DNA from: Eutrigla gurnardus
Lineage: Eukaryota > Chordata > Actinopteri > Perciformes > Triglidae
Assembly: GCA_963514095.1 (NCBI GenBank)
Contig: CAUPSS010000026.1
Span: 62,001 to 126,000 of the forward strand
DNA length: 64,000 nt
Direction of reading: 5' to 3'
Translations under genes and position numbers: made by a program
Part shown: in pieces, positions 12,801 through 25,748 of the stretch
Layout: each line of letters opens with the position of its first letter
Position numbering within the stretch: position 1 is the first letter of the stretch
Notes under the pieces: model-generated
Told to the model about the DNA's origin: nothing
The model's database searches: none
What the model saw: the letters and a program-made list of their open reading frames with translations, nothing else

Positions 12801-13455
12801 AGTCTATCACGGGGCCGACATGTAGAGACAGACAGGTAACCAGTCTATCACAGGGAGACATGTAGAGACAGACAGGTAACCAGTCTATCACAGGGGGACA
12901 TGTAGAGACAGACAGGTAACCAGTCTATCACAGGGAGACATGTAGAGACAGACAGGTAACCAGTCTATCACAGGGAGACATGTAGAGACAGACAGGTAAC
13001 CAGTCTATCACAGGGAGACATGTAGAGACAGACAGGTAACCAGTCTATCACAGGGAGACATGTAGAGACAGACAGGTAACCAGTCTATCACAGGGAGACA
13101 TGTAGAGACAGACAGGTAACCAGTCTATCACGGGGCCGACATTTAGAGACAGACAGGTAACCAGTCTATCACAGGGAGACATGTAGAGACAGACAGGTAA
13201 CCAGTCTATCACAGGGAGACATGTACAGACAGACAGGTAACCAGTCTATCACAGGGCTGACATGTAGAGACAGACAGGTAACCAGTCTATCACAGGGCTG
13301 ACATGTAGAGACAGACAGGTAACCAGTCTATCATAGGGCTGACATGTAGAGACAGAGAGGTAACCAGTCTATCACAGGGAGACATGTAGAGACAGACAGG
13401 TAACCAGTCTATCACAGGGAGACATGTACAGACAGACAGGTAACCAGTCTATCAC
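9829..13455. repeat. Domain I block, third copy
   Basis: Bases 9829 to about 11,290 copy 2459 to about 3,920 at +7,370. An 81-base deletion (one m6 and one m1) follows, so the later offset is 7,289 from copy 1 and 3,986 from copy 2. Markers: gtaagc 11430, gatatg 11491, acacg 11990, acttg 12496, atggag 12539, gtagcg 12701, gatagg 12750, gagagg 13355. Its 26-mer (11123-12089) is 967 bases because of that deletion. Private changes include 'ccactc' near 11195, 'tagaaac' near 11538 and 'tgttgag' near 11858. Confidence 0.87.
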
Positions 13456-14085
13456 ATGGAGACATGTGGAGACAGACAGGTAACCAGTCTATCACGGGGC
13501 CGACATTTAGAGACAGACAGGTAACCAGTCTATCACAGGGAGACATGTAGAGACAGACAGGTAACCAGTCTATCACAGGGCTGACATGTAGAGACAGACA
13601 GGTAACCAGTCTATCACAGGGCTGACATGTAGAGACAGACAGGTAACCAGTCTATCATAGGGCTGACATGTAGAGACAGACAGGTAACCAGTCTATCACA
13701 GGGAGACATGTAGAGACAGACAGGTAACCAGTCTATCACAGGGAGACATGTAGAGACAGACAGGTAACCAGTCTATCACAGGGCTGACATGTAGAGACAG
13801 ACAGGTAACCAGTCTATCATAGGGCTGACATGTAGAGACAGACAGGTAACCAGTCTATCACAGGGAGACATGTAGAGACAGACAGGTAACCAGTCTATCA
13901 CAGGGAGACATGTAGAGACAGACAGGTAACCAGTCTATCACAGGGAGACATGTAGAGACAGACAGGTAACCAGTCTATCACAGGGAGACATGTAGAGACA
14001 GACAGGTAACCAGTCTATCACAGGGAGACATGTAGAGACAGACAGGTAACCAGTCTATCACAGGGAGACATGTAGAGACAGACAG
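13456..14085. repeat. Junction segment with the m8-m5(ttag) string
   Basis: After the third block the order switches to m8, m5 with 'acatttag', m1, m3, m3, m7, m1, m1, m3, m7 and a run of m1. The same string recurs from about 16,553 and 18,972, there preceded by m3-m7. The m8-to-m5(ttag) contact is not found in the rest of domain I, so it marks a recombination junction later copied twice. Confidence 0.8.
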
Positions 14086-14865
14086 GTAAGCAGTCTATCA
14101 CAGGGGGACATGTAGAGACAGACAGGTAACCAGTCTATCACAGGGAGATATGTAGAGACAGACAGGTAACCAGTCTATCACAGGGAGACATGTAGAGACA
14201 GACAGGTAACCAGTCTATCACAGGGAGACATGTAAAGACAGACAGGTAACCAGTCTATCACAGGGAGACATGTAGAGACAGACAGGTGACCAGTCTATCA
14301 CAGGGAGACATGTAGAGACAGACAGGTAACCAGTCTATCACAGGGAGACATGTAGAGACAGACAGGTAACCAGTCTATCACAGGGCTGACATGTAGAGAC
14401 AGACAGGTAACCAGTCTATCACAGGGAGACATGTAGAGACAGACAGGTAACCAGTCTATCACAGGGAGACATGTACAGACAGACAGGTAACCAGTCTATC
14501 ACAGGGCTGACATGTAGAGACAGACAGGTAACCAGTCTATCACAGGGCTGACATGTAGAGACAGACAGGTAACCAGTCTATCATAGGGCTGACATGTAGA
14601 GACAGACAGGTAACCAGTCTATCACATGGAGACATGTGGAGACAGACACGTAACCAGTCTATCACAGGGAGACATGTAGAGACAGACAGGTAACCAGTCT
14701 ATCACAGGGAGACATGTAGAGACCGACAGGTAACCAGTCTATCACAGGGGGACATGTAGAGACAGACAGGTAACCAGTCTATCACATGGAGACATGTGGA
14801 GACAGACAGGTAACCAGTCTATCACAGGGAGACATGTAGAGACCGACAGGTAACCAGTCTATCAC
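14086..14865. repeat. Domain I block, fourth copy (left part)
   Basis: Markers gtaagc (14086) and acacg (14646) lie exactly 2,656 bases after those of the third copy. The right part of this copy (acttg 15152, gtagcg 15357, gatagg 15406, gagagg 16011, all +2,656) lies inside the first 2,419-base unit. Confidence 0.85.
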
Positions 14866-17284
14866 AGGGAGACATGTAGAGACAGACAGGTAACCAGTCT
14901 ATCACAGGGAGACATGTAGAGACAGACAGGTAACCAGTCTATCACGGGGCCGACATGTAGAGACAGACAGGTAACCAGTCTATCACAGGGAGACATGTAG
15001 AGACAGACAGGTAACCAGTCTATCACAGGGGGACATGTAGAGACAGACAGGTAACCAGTCTATCACATGGAGACATGTAGAGACAGACAGGTAACCAGTC
15101 TATCACAGGGGGACATGTAGAGACAGACAGGTAACCAGTCTATCACAGGGAGACTTGTAGAGACAGACAGGTAACCAGTCTATCACAGGGAGACATGGAG
15201 AGACAGACAGGTAACCAGTCTATCACAGGGAGACATGTAAAGACAGACAGGTAACCAGTCTATCACAGGGAGACATGTAGAGACAGACAGGTGACCAGTC
15301 TATCACAGGGAGACATGTAGAGACAGACAGGTAACCAGTCTATCACAGGGGGACATGTAGCGACAGACAGGTAACCAGTCTATCACAGGGAGACATGTAG
15401 AGACAGATAGGTAACCAGTCTATCACAGGGAGACATGTAGAGACAGACAGGTAACCAGTCTATCACGGGGCCGACATGTAGAGACAGACAGGTAACCAGT
15501 CTATCACAGGGAGACATGTAGAGACAGACAGGTAACCAGTCTATCACAGGGGGACATGTAGAGACAGACAGGTAACCAGTCTATCACAGGGAGACATGTA
15601 GAGACAGACAGGTAACCAGTCTATCACAGGGAGACATGTAGAGACAGACAGGTAACCAGTCTATCACAGGGAGACATGTAGAGACAGACAGGTAACCAGT
15701 CTATCACAGGGAGACATGTAGAGACAGACAGGTAACCAGTCTATCACAGGGAGACATGTAGAGACAGACAGGTAACCAGTCTATCACGGGGCCGACATTT
15801 AGAGACAGACAGGTAACCAGTCTATCACAGGGAGACATGTAGAGACAGACAGGTAACCAGTCTATCAAAGGGAGACATGTACAGACAGACAGGTAACCAG
15901 TCTATCACAGGGCTGACATGTAGAGACAGACAGGTAACCAGTCTATCACAGGGCTGACATGTAGAGACAGACAGGTAACCAGTCTATCATAGGGCTGACA
16001 TGTAGAGACAGAGAGGTAACCAGTCTATCACAGGGAGACATGTAGAGACAGACAGGTAACCAGTCTATCAAAGGGAGACATGTACAGACAGACAGGTAAC
16101 CAGTCTATCACAGGGCTGACATGTAGAGACAGACAGGTAACCAGTCTATCACAGGGAGACATGTACAGACAGACAGGTAACCAGTCTATCACAGGGCTGA
16201 CATGTAGAGACAGACAGGTAACCAGTCTATCACAGGGCTGACATGTAGAGACAGACAGGTAACCAGTCTATCATAGGGCTGACATGTAGAGACAGACAGG
16301 TAACCAGTCTATCACATGGAGACATGTGGAGACAGACAGGTAACCAGTCTATCACAGGGAGACATGTAGAGACAGACAGGTAACCAGTCTATCACAGGGA
16401 GACATGTAGAGACCGACAGGTAACCAGTCTATCACAGGGGGACATGTAGAGACAGACAGGTAACCAGTCTATCACAGGGCTGACATGTAGAGACAGACAG
16501 GTAACCAGTCTATCATAGGGCTGACATGTAGAGACAGACAGGTAACCAGTCTATCACATGGAGACATGTGGAGACAGACAGGTAACCAGTCTATCACGGG
16601 GCCGACATTTAGAGACAGACAGGTAACCAGTCTATCACAGGGAGACATGTAGAGACAGACAGGTAACCAGTCTATCACAGGGCTGACATGTAGAGACAGA
16701 CAGGTAACCAGTCTATCACAGGGCTGACGTGTAGAGACAGACAGGTAACCAGTCTATCATAGGGCTGACATGTAGAGACAGACAGGTAACCAGTCTATCA
16801 CAGGGAGACATGTAGAGACAGACAGGTAACCAGTCTATCACAGGGAGACATGTAGAGACAGACAGGTAACCAGTCTATCACAGGGCTGACATGTAGAGAC
16901 AGACAGGTAACCAGTCTATCATAGGGCTGACATGTAGAGACAGACAGGTAACCAGTCTATCACAGGGAGACATGTAGAGACAGACAGGTAACCAGTCTAT
17001 CACAGGGAGACATGTAGAGACAGACAGGTAACCAGTCTATCACAGGGAGACATGTAGAGACAGACAGGTAACCAGTCTATCACAGGGAGACATGTAGAGA
17101 CAGACAGGTAACCAGTCTATCACAGGGAGACATGTAGAGACAGACAGGTAACCAGTCTATCACGGGGCCGACATGTAGAGACAGACAGGTAACCAGTCTA
17201 TCACAGGGAGAAATGTAGAGACAGACAGGTAACCAGTCTATCACAGGGGGACATGTAGAGACAGACAGGTAACCAGTCTATCAC
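14866..17284. repeat. 2,419-bp 60-mer higher-order unit, copy 1
   Basis: Forty-one 40-base and nineteen 41-base monomers give exactly 2,419. It begins m1-m1-m5 and carries acttg 15152, atggag 15195, gtagcg 15357, gatagg 15406, gagagg 16011, the m3-m7-m8-m5(ttag) string near 16.47 kb, 'gctgacgtg' near 16.73 kb and 'gagaaatgtagag' near 17.21 kb. All recur in the next unit. The minus-strand frame at 16472-16678 arises from the 40/41 alternation in the m3-m7-m8-m5 stretch. Confidence 0.92.
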
Positions 17285-19703
17285 AGGGAGACATGTAGAG
17301 ACAGACAGGTAACCAGTCTATCACAGGGAGACATGTAGAGACAGACAGGTAACCAGTCTATCACGGGGCCGACATGTAGAGACAGACAGGTAACCAGTCT
17401 ATCACAGGGAGACATGTAGAGACAGACAGGTAACCAGTCTATCACAGGGGGACATGTAGAGACAGACAGGTAACCAGTCTATCACATGGAGACATGTAGA
17501 GACAGACAGGTAACCAGTCTATCACAGGGGGACATGTAGAGACAGACAGGTAACCAGTCTATCACAGGGAGACTTGTAGAGACAGACAGGTAACCAGTCT
17601 ATCACAGGGAGACATGGAGAGACAGACAGGTAACCAGTCTATCACAGGGAGACATGTAAAGACAGACAGGTAACCAGTCTATCACAGGGAGACATGTAGA
17701 GACAGACAGGTGACCAGTCTATCACAGGGAGACATGTAGAGACAGACAGGTAACCAGTCTATCACAGGGGGACATGTAGCGACAGACAGGTAACCAGTCT
17801 ATCACAGGGAGACATGTAGAGACAGATAGGTAACCAGTCTATCACAGGGAGACATGTAGAGACAGACAGGTAACCAGTCTATCACGGGGCCGACATGTAG
17901 AGACAGACAGGTAACCAGTCTATCACAGGGAGACATGTAGAGACAGACAGGTAACCAGTCTATCACAGGGGGACATGTAGAGACAGACAGGTAACCAGTC
18001 TATCACAGGGAGACATGTAGAGACAGACAGGTAACCAGTCTATCACAGGGAGACATGTAGAGACAGACAGGTAACCAGTCTATCACAGGGAGACATGTAG
18101 AGACAGACAGGTAACCAGTCTATCACAGGGAGACATGTAGAGACAGACAGGTAACCAGTCTATCACAGGGAGACATGTAGAGACAGACAGGTAACCAGTC
18201 TATCACGGGGCCGACATTTAGAGACAGACAGGTAACCAGTCTATCACAGGGAGACATGTAGAGACAGACAGGTAACCAGTCTATCAAAGGGAGACATGTA
18301 CAGACAGACAGGTAACCAGTCTATCACAGGGCTGACATGTAGAGACAGACAGGTAACCAGTCTATCACAGGGCTGACATGTAGAGACAGACAGGTAACCA
18401 GTCTATCATAGGGCTGACATGTAGAGACAGAGAGGTAACCAGTCTATCACAGGGAGACATGTAGAGACAGACAGGTAACCAGTCTATCAAAGGGAGACAT
18501 GTACAGACAGACAGGTAACCAGTCTATCACAGGGCTGACATGTAGAGACAGACAGGTAACCAGTCTATCACAGGGAGACATGTACAGACAGACAGGTAAC
18601 CAGTCTATCACAGGGCTGACATGTAGAGACAGACAGGTAACCAGTCTATCACAGGGCTGACATGTAGAGACAGACAGGTAACCAGTCTATCATAGGGCTG
18701 ACATGTAGAGACAGACAGGTAACCAGTCTATCACATGGAGACATGTGGAGACAGACAGGTAACCAGTCTATCACAGGGAGACATGTAGAGACAGACAGGT
18801 AACCAGTCTATCACAGGGAGACATGTAGAGACCGACAGGTAACCAGTCTATCACAGGGGGACATGTAGAGACAGACAGGTAACCAGTCTATCACAGGGCT
18901 GACATGTAGAGACAGACAGGTAACCAGTCTATCATAGGGCTGACATGTAGAGACAGACAGGTAACCAGTCTATCACATGGAGACATGTGGAGACAGACAG
19001 GTAACCAGTCTATCACGGGGCCGACATTTAGAGACAGACAGGTAACCAGTCTATCACAGGGAGACATGTAGAGACAGACAGGTAACCAGTCTATCACAGG
19101 GCTGACATGTAGAGACAGACAGGTAACCAGTCTATCACAGGGCTGACGTGTAGAGACAGACAGGTAACCAGTCTATCATAGGGCTGACATGTAGAGACAG
19201 ACAGGTAACCAGTCTATCACAGGGAGACATGTAGAGACAGACAGGTAACCAGTCTATCACAGGGAGACATGTAGAGACAGACAGGTAACCAGTCTATCAC
19301 AGGGCTGACATGTAGAGACAGACAGGTAACCAGTCTATCATAGGGCTGACATGTAGAGACAGACAGGTAACCAGTCTATCACAGGGAGACATGTAGAGAC
19401 AGACAGGTAACCAGTCTATCACAGGGAGACATGTAGAGACAGACAGGTAACCAGTCTATCACAGGGAGACATGTAGAGACAGACAGGTAACCAGTCTATC
19501 ACAGGGAGACATGTAGAGACAGACAGGTAACCAGTCTATCACAGGGAGACATGTAGAGACAGACAGGTAACCAGTCTATCACGGGGCCGACATGTAGAGA
19601 CAGACAGGTAACCAGTCTATCACAGGGAGAAATGTAGAGACAGACAGGTAACCAGTCTATCACAGGGGGACATGTAGAGACAGACAGGTAACCAGTCTAT
19701 CAC
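17285..19703. repeat. 2,419-bp 60-mer higher-order unit, copy 2
   Basis: A direct tandem copy of the preceding unit: acttg 17571, atggag 17614, gtagcg 17776, gatagg 17825, gagagg 18430, and 'gagaaatgtagag' near 19.63 kb. On reading I saw almost no differences between the two copies, so this is among the younger duplications of domain I. Confidence 0.92.
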
Positions 19704-20240
19704 ATGGAGACATGTAGAGACAGACAGGTAACCAGTCTATCACAGGGGGACATGTAGAGACAGACAGGTAACCAGTCTATCACAGGGAGACATGTAGAGA
19801 CAGACAGGTAACCAGTCTATCACAGGGAGACATGGAGAGACAGACAGGTAACCAGTCTATCACAGGGAGACATGTAAAGACAGACAGGTAACCAGTCTAT
19901 CACAGGGAGACATGTAGAGACAGACAGGTGACCAGTCTATCACAGGGAGACATGTAGAGACAGACAGGTAACCAGTCTATCACAGGGGGACATGTAGAGA
20001 CAGACAGGTAACCAGTCTATCACAGGGAGACATGTAGAGACAGATAGGTAACCAGTCTATCACAGGGAGACATGTAGAGACAGACAGGTAACCAGTCTAT
20101 CACGGGGCCGACATGTAGAGACAGACAGGTAACCAGTCTATCACAGGGAGACATGTAGAGACAGACAGGTAACAAGTCTATCACAGGGGGACATGTAGAG
20201 ACAGACAGGTAACCAATCTATCACATGGAGACATGTGGAG
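19704..20240. repeat. Partial third 60-mer, offset 2,218
   Basis: It restarts at the m8-like monomer lacking 'gtggag', skipping the first five monomers (201 bases) of the unit, which explains 2,419-201=2,218. It keeps atggag (19832) and gatagg (20043) but has canonical bases where acttg and gtagcg would be. It then passes into the 'ccaatct'-m8 string shared with the left edge of the window. Confidence 0.85.
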
Positions 20241-21638
20241 ACAGACAGGTAACCAGTCTATCACAGGGAGACATGTAGAGACAGACAGGTAACCAGTCTA
20301 TCACAGGGAGACATGTAGAGACAGACAGGTAACCAGTCTATCACAGGGAGACATGTAGAGACAGACAGGTAACCAGTCTATCACGGGGAGACATGTAGAG
20401 ACAGACAGGTAACCAGTCTATCACAGGGAGACATGTACAGACAGACAGGTAACCAGTCTATCACAGGGCTGACATGTAGAGACAGACAGGTAACCAGTCT
20501 ATCACAGGGCTGACATGTAGAGACAGACAGGTAACCAGTCTATCATAGGGCTGACATGTAGAGACAGACAGGTAACCAGTCTATCACAGGGAGACATGTA
20601 GAGACAGACAGGTAACCAGTCTATCACAGGGAGACATGTACAGACAGACAGGTAACCAGTCTATCACAGGGCTGACATGTAGAGACAGACAGGTAACCAG
20701 TCTATCACAGGGAGACATGTACAGACAGACAGGTAACCAGTCTATCACAGGGCTGACATGTAGAGACAGACAGGTAACCAGTCTATCACAGGGCTGACAT
20801 GTAGAGACAGACAGGTAACCAGTCTATCACAGGGAGACATTTAGAGACAGACAGGTAACCAGTCTATCACAGGGAGACATGTAGAGACAGACAGGTAACC
20901 AGTCTATCACAGGGAGACATGTACAGACAGACAGGTAACCAGTCTATCACAGGGCTGACATGTAGAGACAGACAGGTAACCAGTCTATCACAGGGCTGAC
21001 ATGTAGAGACAGACAGGTAACCAGTCTATCATAGGGCTGACATGTAGAGACAGACAGGTAACCAGTCTATCACAGGGAGACATGTAGAGACAGACAGGTA
21101 ACCAGTCTATCACAGGGAGACATGTACAGACAGACAGGTAACCAGTCTATCACAGGGCTGACATGTAGAGACAGACAGGTAACCAGTCTATCACAGGGAG
21201 ACATGTACAGACAGACAGGTAACCAGTCTATCACAGGGCTGACATGTAGAGACAGACAGGTAACCAGTCTATCACAGGGCTGACATGTAGAGACAGACAG
21301 GTAACCAGTCTATCATAGGGCTGACATGTAGAGACAGACAGGTAACCAGTCTATCACATGGAGACATGTGGAGACAGACAGGTAACCAGTCTATCACAGG
21401 GAGACATGTAGAGACAGACAGGTAACCAGTCTATCACAGGGAGACATGTAGAGACCGACAGGTAACCAGTCTATCACAGGGGGACATGTAGAGACAGACA
21501 GGTAACCAGTCTATCACAGGGCTGACATGTAGAGACAGACAGGTAACCAGTCTATCACAGGGAGACATGTAGAGACAGACAGGTAACCAGTCTATCACAG
21601 GGAGACATGTAGAGACAGACAGGTAACCAGTCTATCAC
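20241..21638. repeat. Transition between domains I and II
   Basis: The stretch is made of m1, m9, m3 and m7 monomers, with a repeated string m3-m3-m7-m1-m9-m3-m9-m3-m3 (about 20.46 and 20.95 kb). It includes a fused monomer at 20385-20424 and an m1 with 'acatttag' near 20.84 kb. From about 21.24 kb it matches 23.25 kb onward at offset 2,014. No non-repeat sequence occurs here. Confidence 0.8.
20385..20424. repeat. Chimeric monomer: m5 5' end, m1 remainder
   Basis: It reads 'cacggggagacatgtag'. The left edge 'cacgggg' is that of m5, and from 'agacatg' on it is m1. In the paralogous left-edge block (near 482) the place holds an m5(ttag) followed by an m1. A 41-base deletion joining them through the shared G run would give this monomer. 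Confidence 0.7.
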
Positions 21639-22686
21639 AGGGCTGACATGTAGAGACAGACAGGCAACCAGTCTATCACAGGGCTGACATGTAGAGACAG
21701 ACAGGTAACCAGTCTATCACAGGGCCGACATGTAGAGACAGACAGGTAACCAGTCTATCACAGGGAGACATGTAGAGACAGACAGGTAACCAGTCTATCA
21801 CAGGGAAACATGTAGAGACAGACAGGTAACCAGTCTATCATGGGGCCGACATGTAGAGACAGACAGGTAACCAGTCTATCACAGGGAGACATGTAGAGAC
21901 AGACAGGTAACCAGTCTATCACAGGGGGACATGTAGAGACAGACAGGTAACCAGTCTATCACAGGGAGACATGTAGAGACAGACAGGTAACCAGTCTATC
22001 ACAGGGAGACATGTAGAGACAGACAGGTAACCAGTCTATCACAGGGGGACATGTAGAGACAGACAGGTAACCAGTCTATCACAGGGAGACATGTAGAGAC
22101 AGACAGGTAACCAGTCTATCACAGGGAGACATGTAGAGACAGACAGGTAACCAGTCTATCACAGGGAGACATGTAAAGACAGACAGGTAACCAGTCTATC
22201 ACAGGGAGACATGTAGAGACAGACAGGTGACCAGTCTATCACAGGGAGACATGTAGAGACAGACAGGTAACCAGTCTATCACAGGGAGACATGTAGAGAC
22301 AGACAGGTAACCAGTCTATCACAGGGCTGACATGTAGAGACAGACAGGTAACCAGTCTATCACAGGGAGACATGTAGAGACAGACAGGTAACCAGTCTAT
22401 CACAGGGAGACATGTACAGACAGACAGGTAACCAGTCTATCACAGGGCTGACATGTAGAGACAGACAGGTAACCAGTCTATCACAGGGCTGACCTGTAGA
22501 GACAGACAGGTAACCAGTCTATCATAGGGCTGACATGTAGAGACAGACAGGTAACCAGTCTATCACATGGAGACATGTGGAGACAGACACGTAACCAGTC
22601 TATCACAGGGAGACATGTAGAGACAGACAGGTAACCAGTCTATCACAGGGAGACATGTAGAGACCGACAGGTAACCAGTCTATCAC
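21639..22686. repeat. Domain II 26-mer, copy 1 (1,048 bp)
   Basis: Same 26-monomer order as 3753-4800. The domain II marks are 'gggaaac' (gaaac at 21805) in the fifth monomer and 'gacctg' (22491) in an m3. The m8 'acacg' is at 22587, as in domain I. The domain I marks gtaagc and gatatg are absent. Confidence 0.92.
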
Positions 22687-23652
22687 AGGGGGACATGTAG
22701 AGACAGACAGGTAACCAGTCTATCACATGGAGACATGTGGAGACAGACAGGTAACCAGTCTATCACAGGGAGACATGTAGAGACCGACAGGTAACCAGTC
22801 TATCACAGGGAGACATGTAGAGACAGACAGGTAACCAGTCTATCACAGGGAGACATGTAGAGACAGACAGGTAACCAGTCTATCACGGGGCCGACATGGA
22901 GAGACAGACAGGTAACCAGTCTATCACAGGGAGACATGTAGAGACAGACAGGTAACCAGTCTATCACAGGGGGACATGTAGAGACAGACAGGTAACCAGT
23001 CTATCACAGGGAGACATGTAGAGACAGACAGGTAACCAGTCTATCACAGGGAGACATGTACAGACAGACAGGTAACCAGTCTATCACAGGGAGACATGTA
23101 GAGACAGACAGGTAACCAGTCTATCACAGGGAGACATGTACAGACAGACAGGTAACCAGTCTATCAAAGGGCTGACATGTAGAGACAGACAGGTAACCAG
23201 TCTATCACAGGGAGACATGTACAGACAGACAGGTAACCAGTCTATCACAGGGCTGACATGTAGAGACAGACAGGTAACCAGTCTATCACAGGGCTGACAT
23301 GTAGAGACAGACAGGTAACCAGTCTATCATAGGGCTGACATGTAGAGACAGACAGGTAACCAGTCTATCACATGGAGACATGTGGAGACAGACAGGTAAC
23401 CAGTCTATCACAGGGAGACATGTAGAGACAGACAGGTAACCAGTCTATCACAGGGAGACATGTAGAGACCGACAGGTAACCAGTCTATCACAGGGGGACA
23501 TGTAGAGACAGACAGGTAACCAGTCTATCACAGGGCTGACATGTAGAGACAGACAGGTAACCAGTCTATCACAGGGAGACATGTAGAGACAGACAGGTAA
23601 CCAGTCTATCACAGGGAGACATGTAGAGACAGACAGGTAACCAGTCTATCAC
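22687..23652. repeat. Spacer of 966 bp between 26-mer copies 1 and 2
   Basis: It starts m2-m8-m12-m1-m1, like the tail of the domain I block, includes an m5 with 'acatggagag' (near 22.89 kb), and ends with the common string m3-m3-m7-m8-m1-m12-m2-m3-m1-m1. 1,048+966 gives the 2,014 spacing of copies 1 and 2. Confidence 0.85.
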
Positions 23653-24700
23653 AGGGCTGACATGTAGAGACAGACAGGCAACCAGTCTATCACAGGGCTG
23701 ACATGTAGAGACAGACAGGTAACCAGTCTATCACAGGGCCGACATGTAGAGACAGACAGGTAACCAGTCTATCACAGGGAGACATGTAGAGACAGACAGG
23801 TAACCAGTCTATCACAGGGAAACATGTAGAGACAGACAGGTAACCAGTCTATCATGGGGCCGACATGTAGAGACAGACAGGTAACCAGTCTATCACAGGG
23901 AGACATGTAGAGACAGACAGGTAACCAGTCTATCACAGGGGGACATGTAGAGACAGACAGGTAACCAGTCTATCACAGGGAGACATGTAGAGACAGACAG
24001 GTAACCAGTCTATCACAGGGAGACATGTAGAGACAGACAGGTAACCAGTCTATCACAGGGGGACATGTAGAGACAGACAGGTAACCAGTCTATCACAGGG
24101 AGACATGTAGAGACAGACAGGTAACCAGTCTATCACAGGGAGACATGTAGAGACAGACAGGTAACCAGTCTATCACAGGGAGACATGTAAAGACAGACAG
24201 GTAACCAGTCTATCACAGGGAGACATGTAGAGACAGACAGGTGACCAGTCTATCACAGGGAGACATGTAGAGACAGACAGGTAACCAGTCTATCACAGGG
24301 AGACATGTAGAGACAGACAGGTAACCAGTCTATCACAGGGCTGACATGTAGAGACAGACAGGTAACCAGTCTATCACAGGGAGACATGTAGAGACAGACA
24401 GGTAACCAGTCTATCACAGGGAGACATGTACAGACAGACAGGTAACCAGTCTATCACAGGGCTGACATGTAGAGACAGACAGGTAACCAGTCTATCACAG
24501 GGCTGACCTGTAGAGACAGACAGGTAACCAGTCTATCATAGGGCTGACATGTAGAGACAGACAGGTAACCAGTCTATCACATGGAGACATGTGGAGACAG
24601 ACACGTAACCAGTCTATCACAGGGAGACATGTAGAGACAGACAGGTAACCAGTCTATCACAGGGAGACATGTAGAGACCGACAGGTAACCAGTCTATCAC
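23653..24700. repeat. Domain II 26-mer, copy 2 (1,048 bp)
   Basis: Marks: gaaac 23819, gacctg 24505, acacg 24601, each 2,014 after copy 1. It is followed with no spacer by copy 3. Confidence 0.92.
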
Positions 24701-25748
24701 AGGGCTGACATGTAGAGACAGACAGGCAACCAGTCTATCACAGGGCTGACATGTAGAGACAGACAGGTAACCAGTCTATCACAGGGCCGACATGTAGAGA
24801 CAGACAGGTAACCAGTCTATCACAGGGAGACATGTAGAGACAGACAGGTAACCAGTCTATCACAGGGAAACATGTAGAGACAGACAGGTAACCAGTCTAT
24901 CATGGGGCCGACATGTAGAGACAGACAGGTAACCAGTCTATCACAGGGAGACATGTAGAGACAGACAGGTAACCAGTCTATCACAGGGGGACATGTAGAG
25001 ACAGACAGGTAACCAGTCTATCACAGGGAGACATGTAGAGACAGACAGGTAACCAGTCTATCACAGGGAGACATGTAGAGACAGACAGGTAACCAGTCTA
25101 TCACAGGGGGACATGTAGAGACAGACAGGTAACCAGTCTATCACAGGGAGACATGTAGAGACAGACAGGTAACCAGTCTATCACAGGGAGACATGTAGAG
25201 ACAGACAGGTAACCAGTCTATCACAGGGAGACATGTAAAGACAGACAGGTAACCAGTCTATCACAGGGAGACATGTAGAGACAGACAGGTGACCAGTCTA
25301 TCACAGGGAGACATGTAGAGACAGACAGGTAACCAGTCTATCACAGGGAGACATGTAGAGACAGACAGGTAACCAGTCTATCACAGGGCTGACATGTAGA
25401 GACAGACAGGTAACCAGTCTATCACAGGGAGACATGTAGAGACAGACAGGTAACCAGTCTATCACAGGGAGACATGTACAGACAGACAGGTAACCAGTCT
25501 ATCACAGGGCTGACATGTAGAGACAGACAGGTAACCAGTCTATCACAGGGCTGACCTGTAGAGACAGACAGGTAACCAGTCTATCATAGGGCTGACATGT
25601 AGAGACAGACAGGTAACCAGTCTATCACATGGAGACATGTGGAGACAGACACGTAACCAGTCTATCACAGGGAGACATGTAGAGACAGACAGGTAACCAG
25701 TCTATCACAGGGAGACATGTAGAGACCGACAGGTAACCAGTCTATCAC
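24701..25748. repeat. Domain II 26-mer, copy 3 (1,048 bp)
   Basis: Direct tandem copy of copy 2: gaaac 24867, gacctg 25553, acacg 25649, each +1,048. Confidence 0.92.

Noticed and set aside
16472..16678. 67-68-codon minus-strand frames (16472, 18891, 25905, 31508, 33559, 42496, 50762, 51807)
   Set aside because: Same cause as the longer frames; start and stop are supplied by the repeat itself, and copies follow the satellite duplications.
22885..22930. m5 with 'acatggagag' taken as a member of the domain I atggag marker series
   Set aside because: The monomer is an m5, not an m1, and its position does not fit the block spacing, so it is an independent change.
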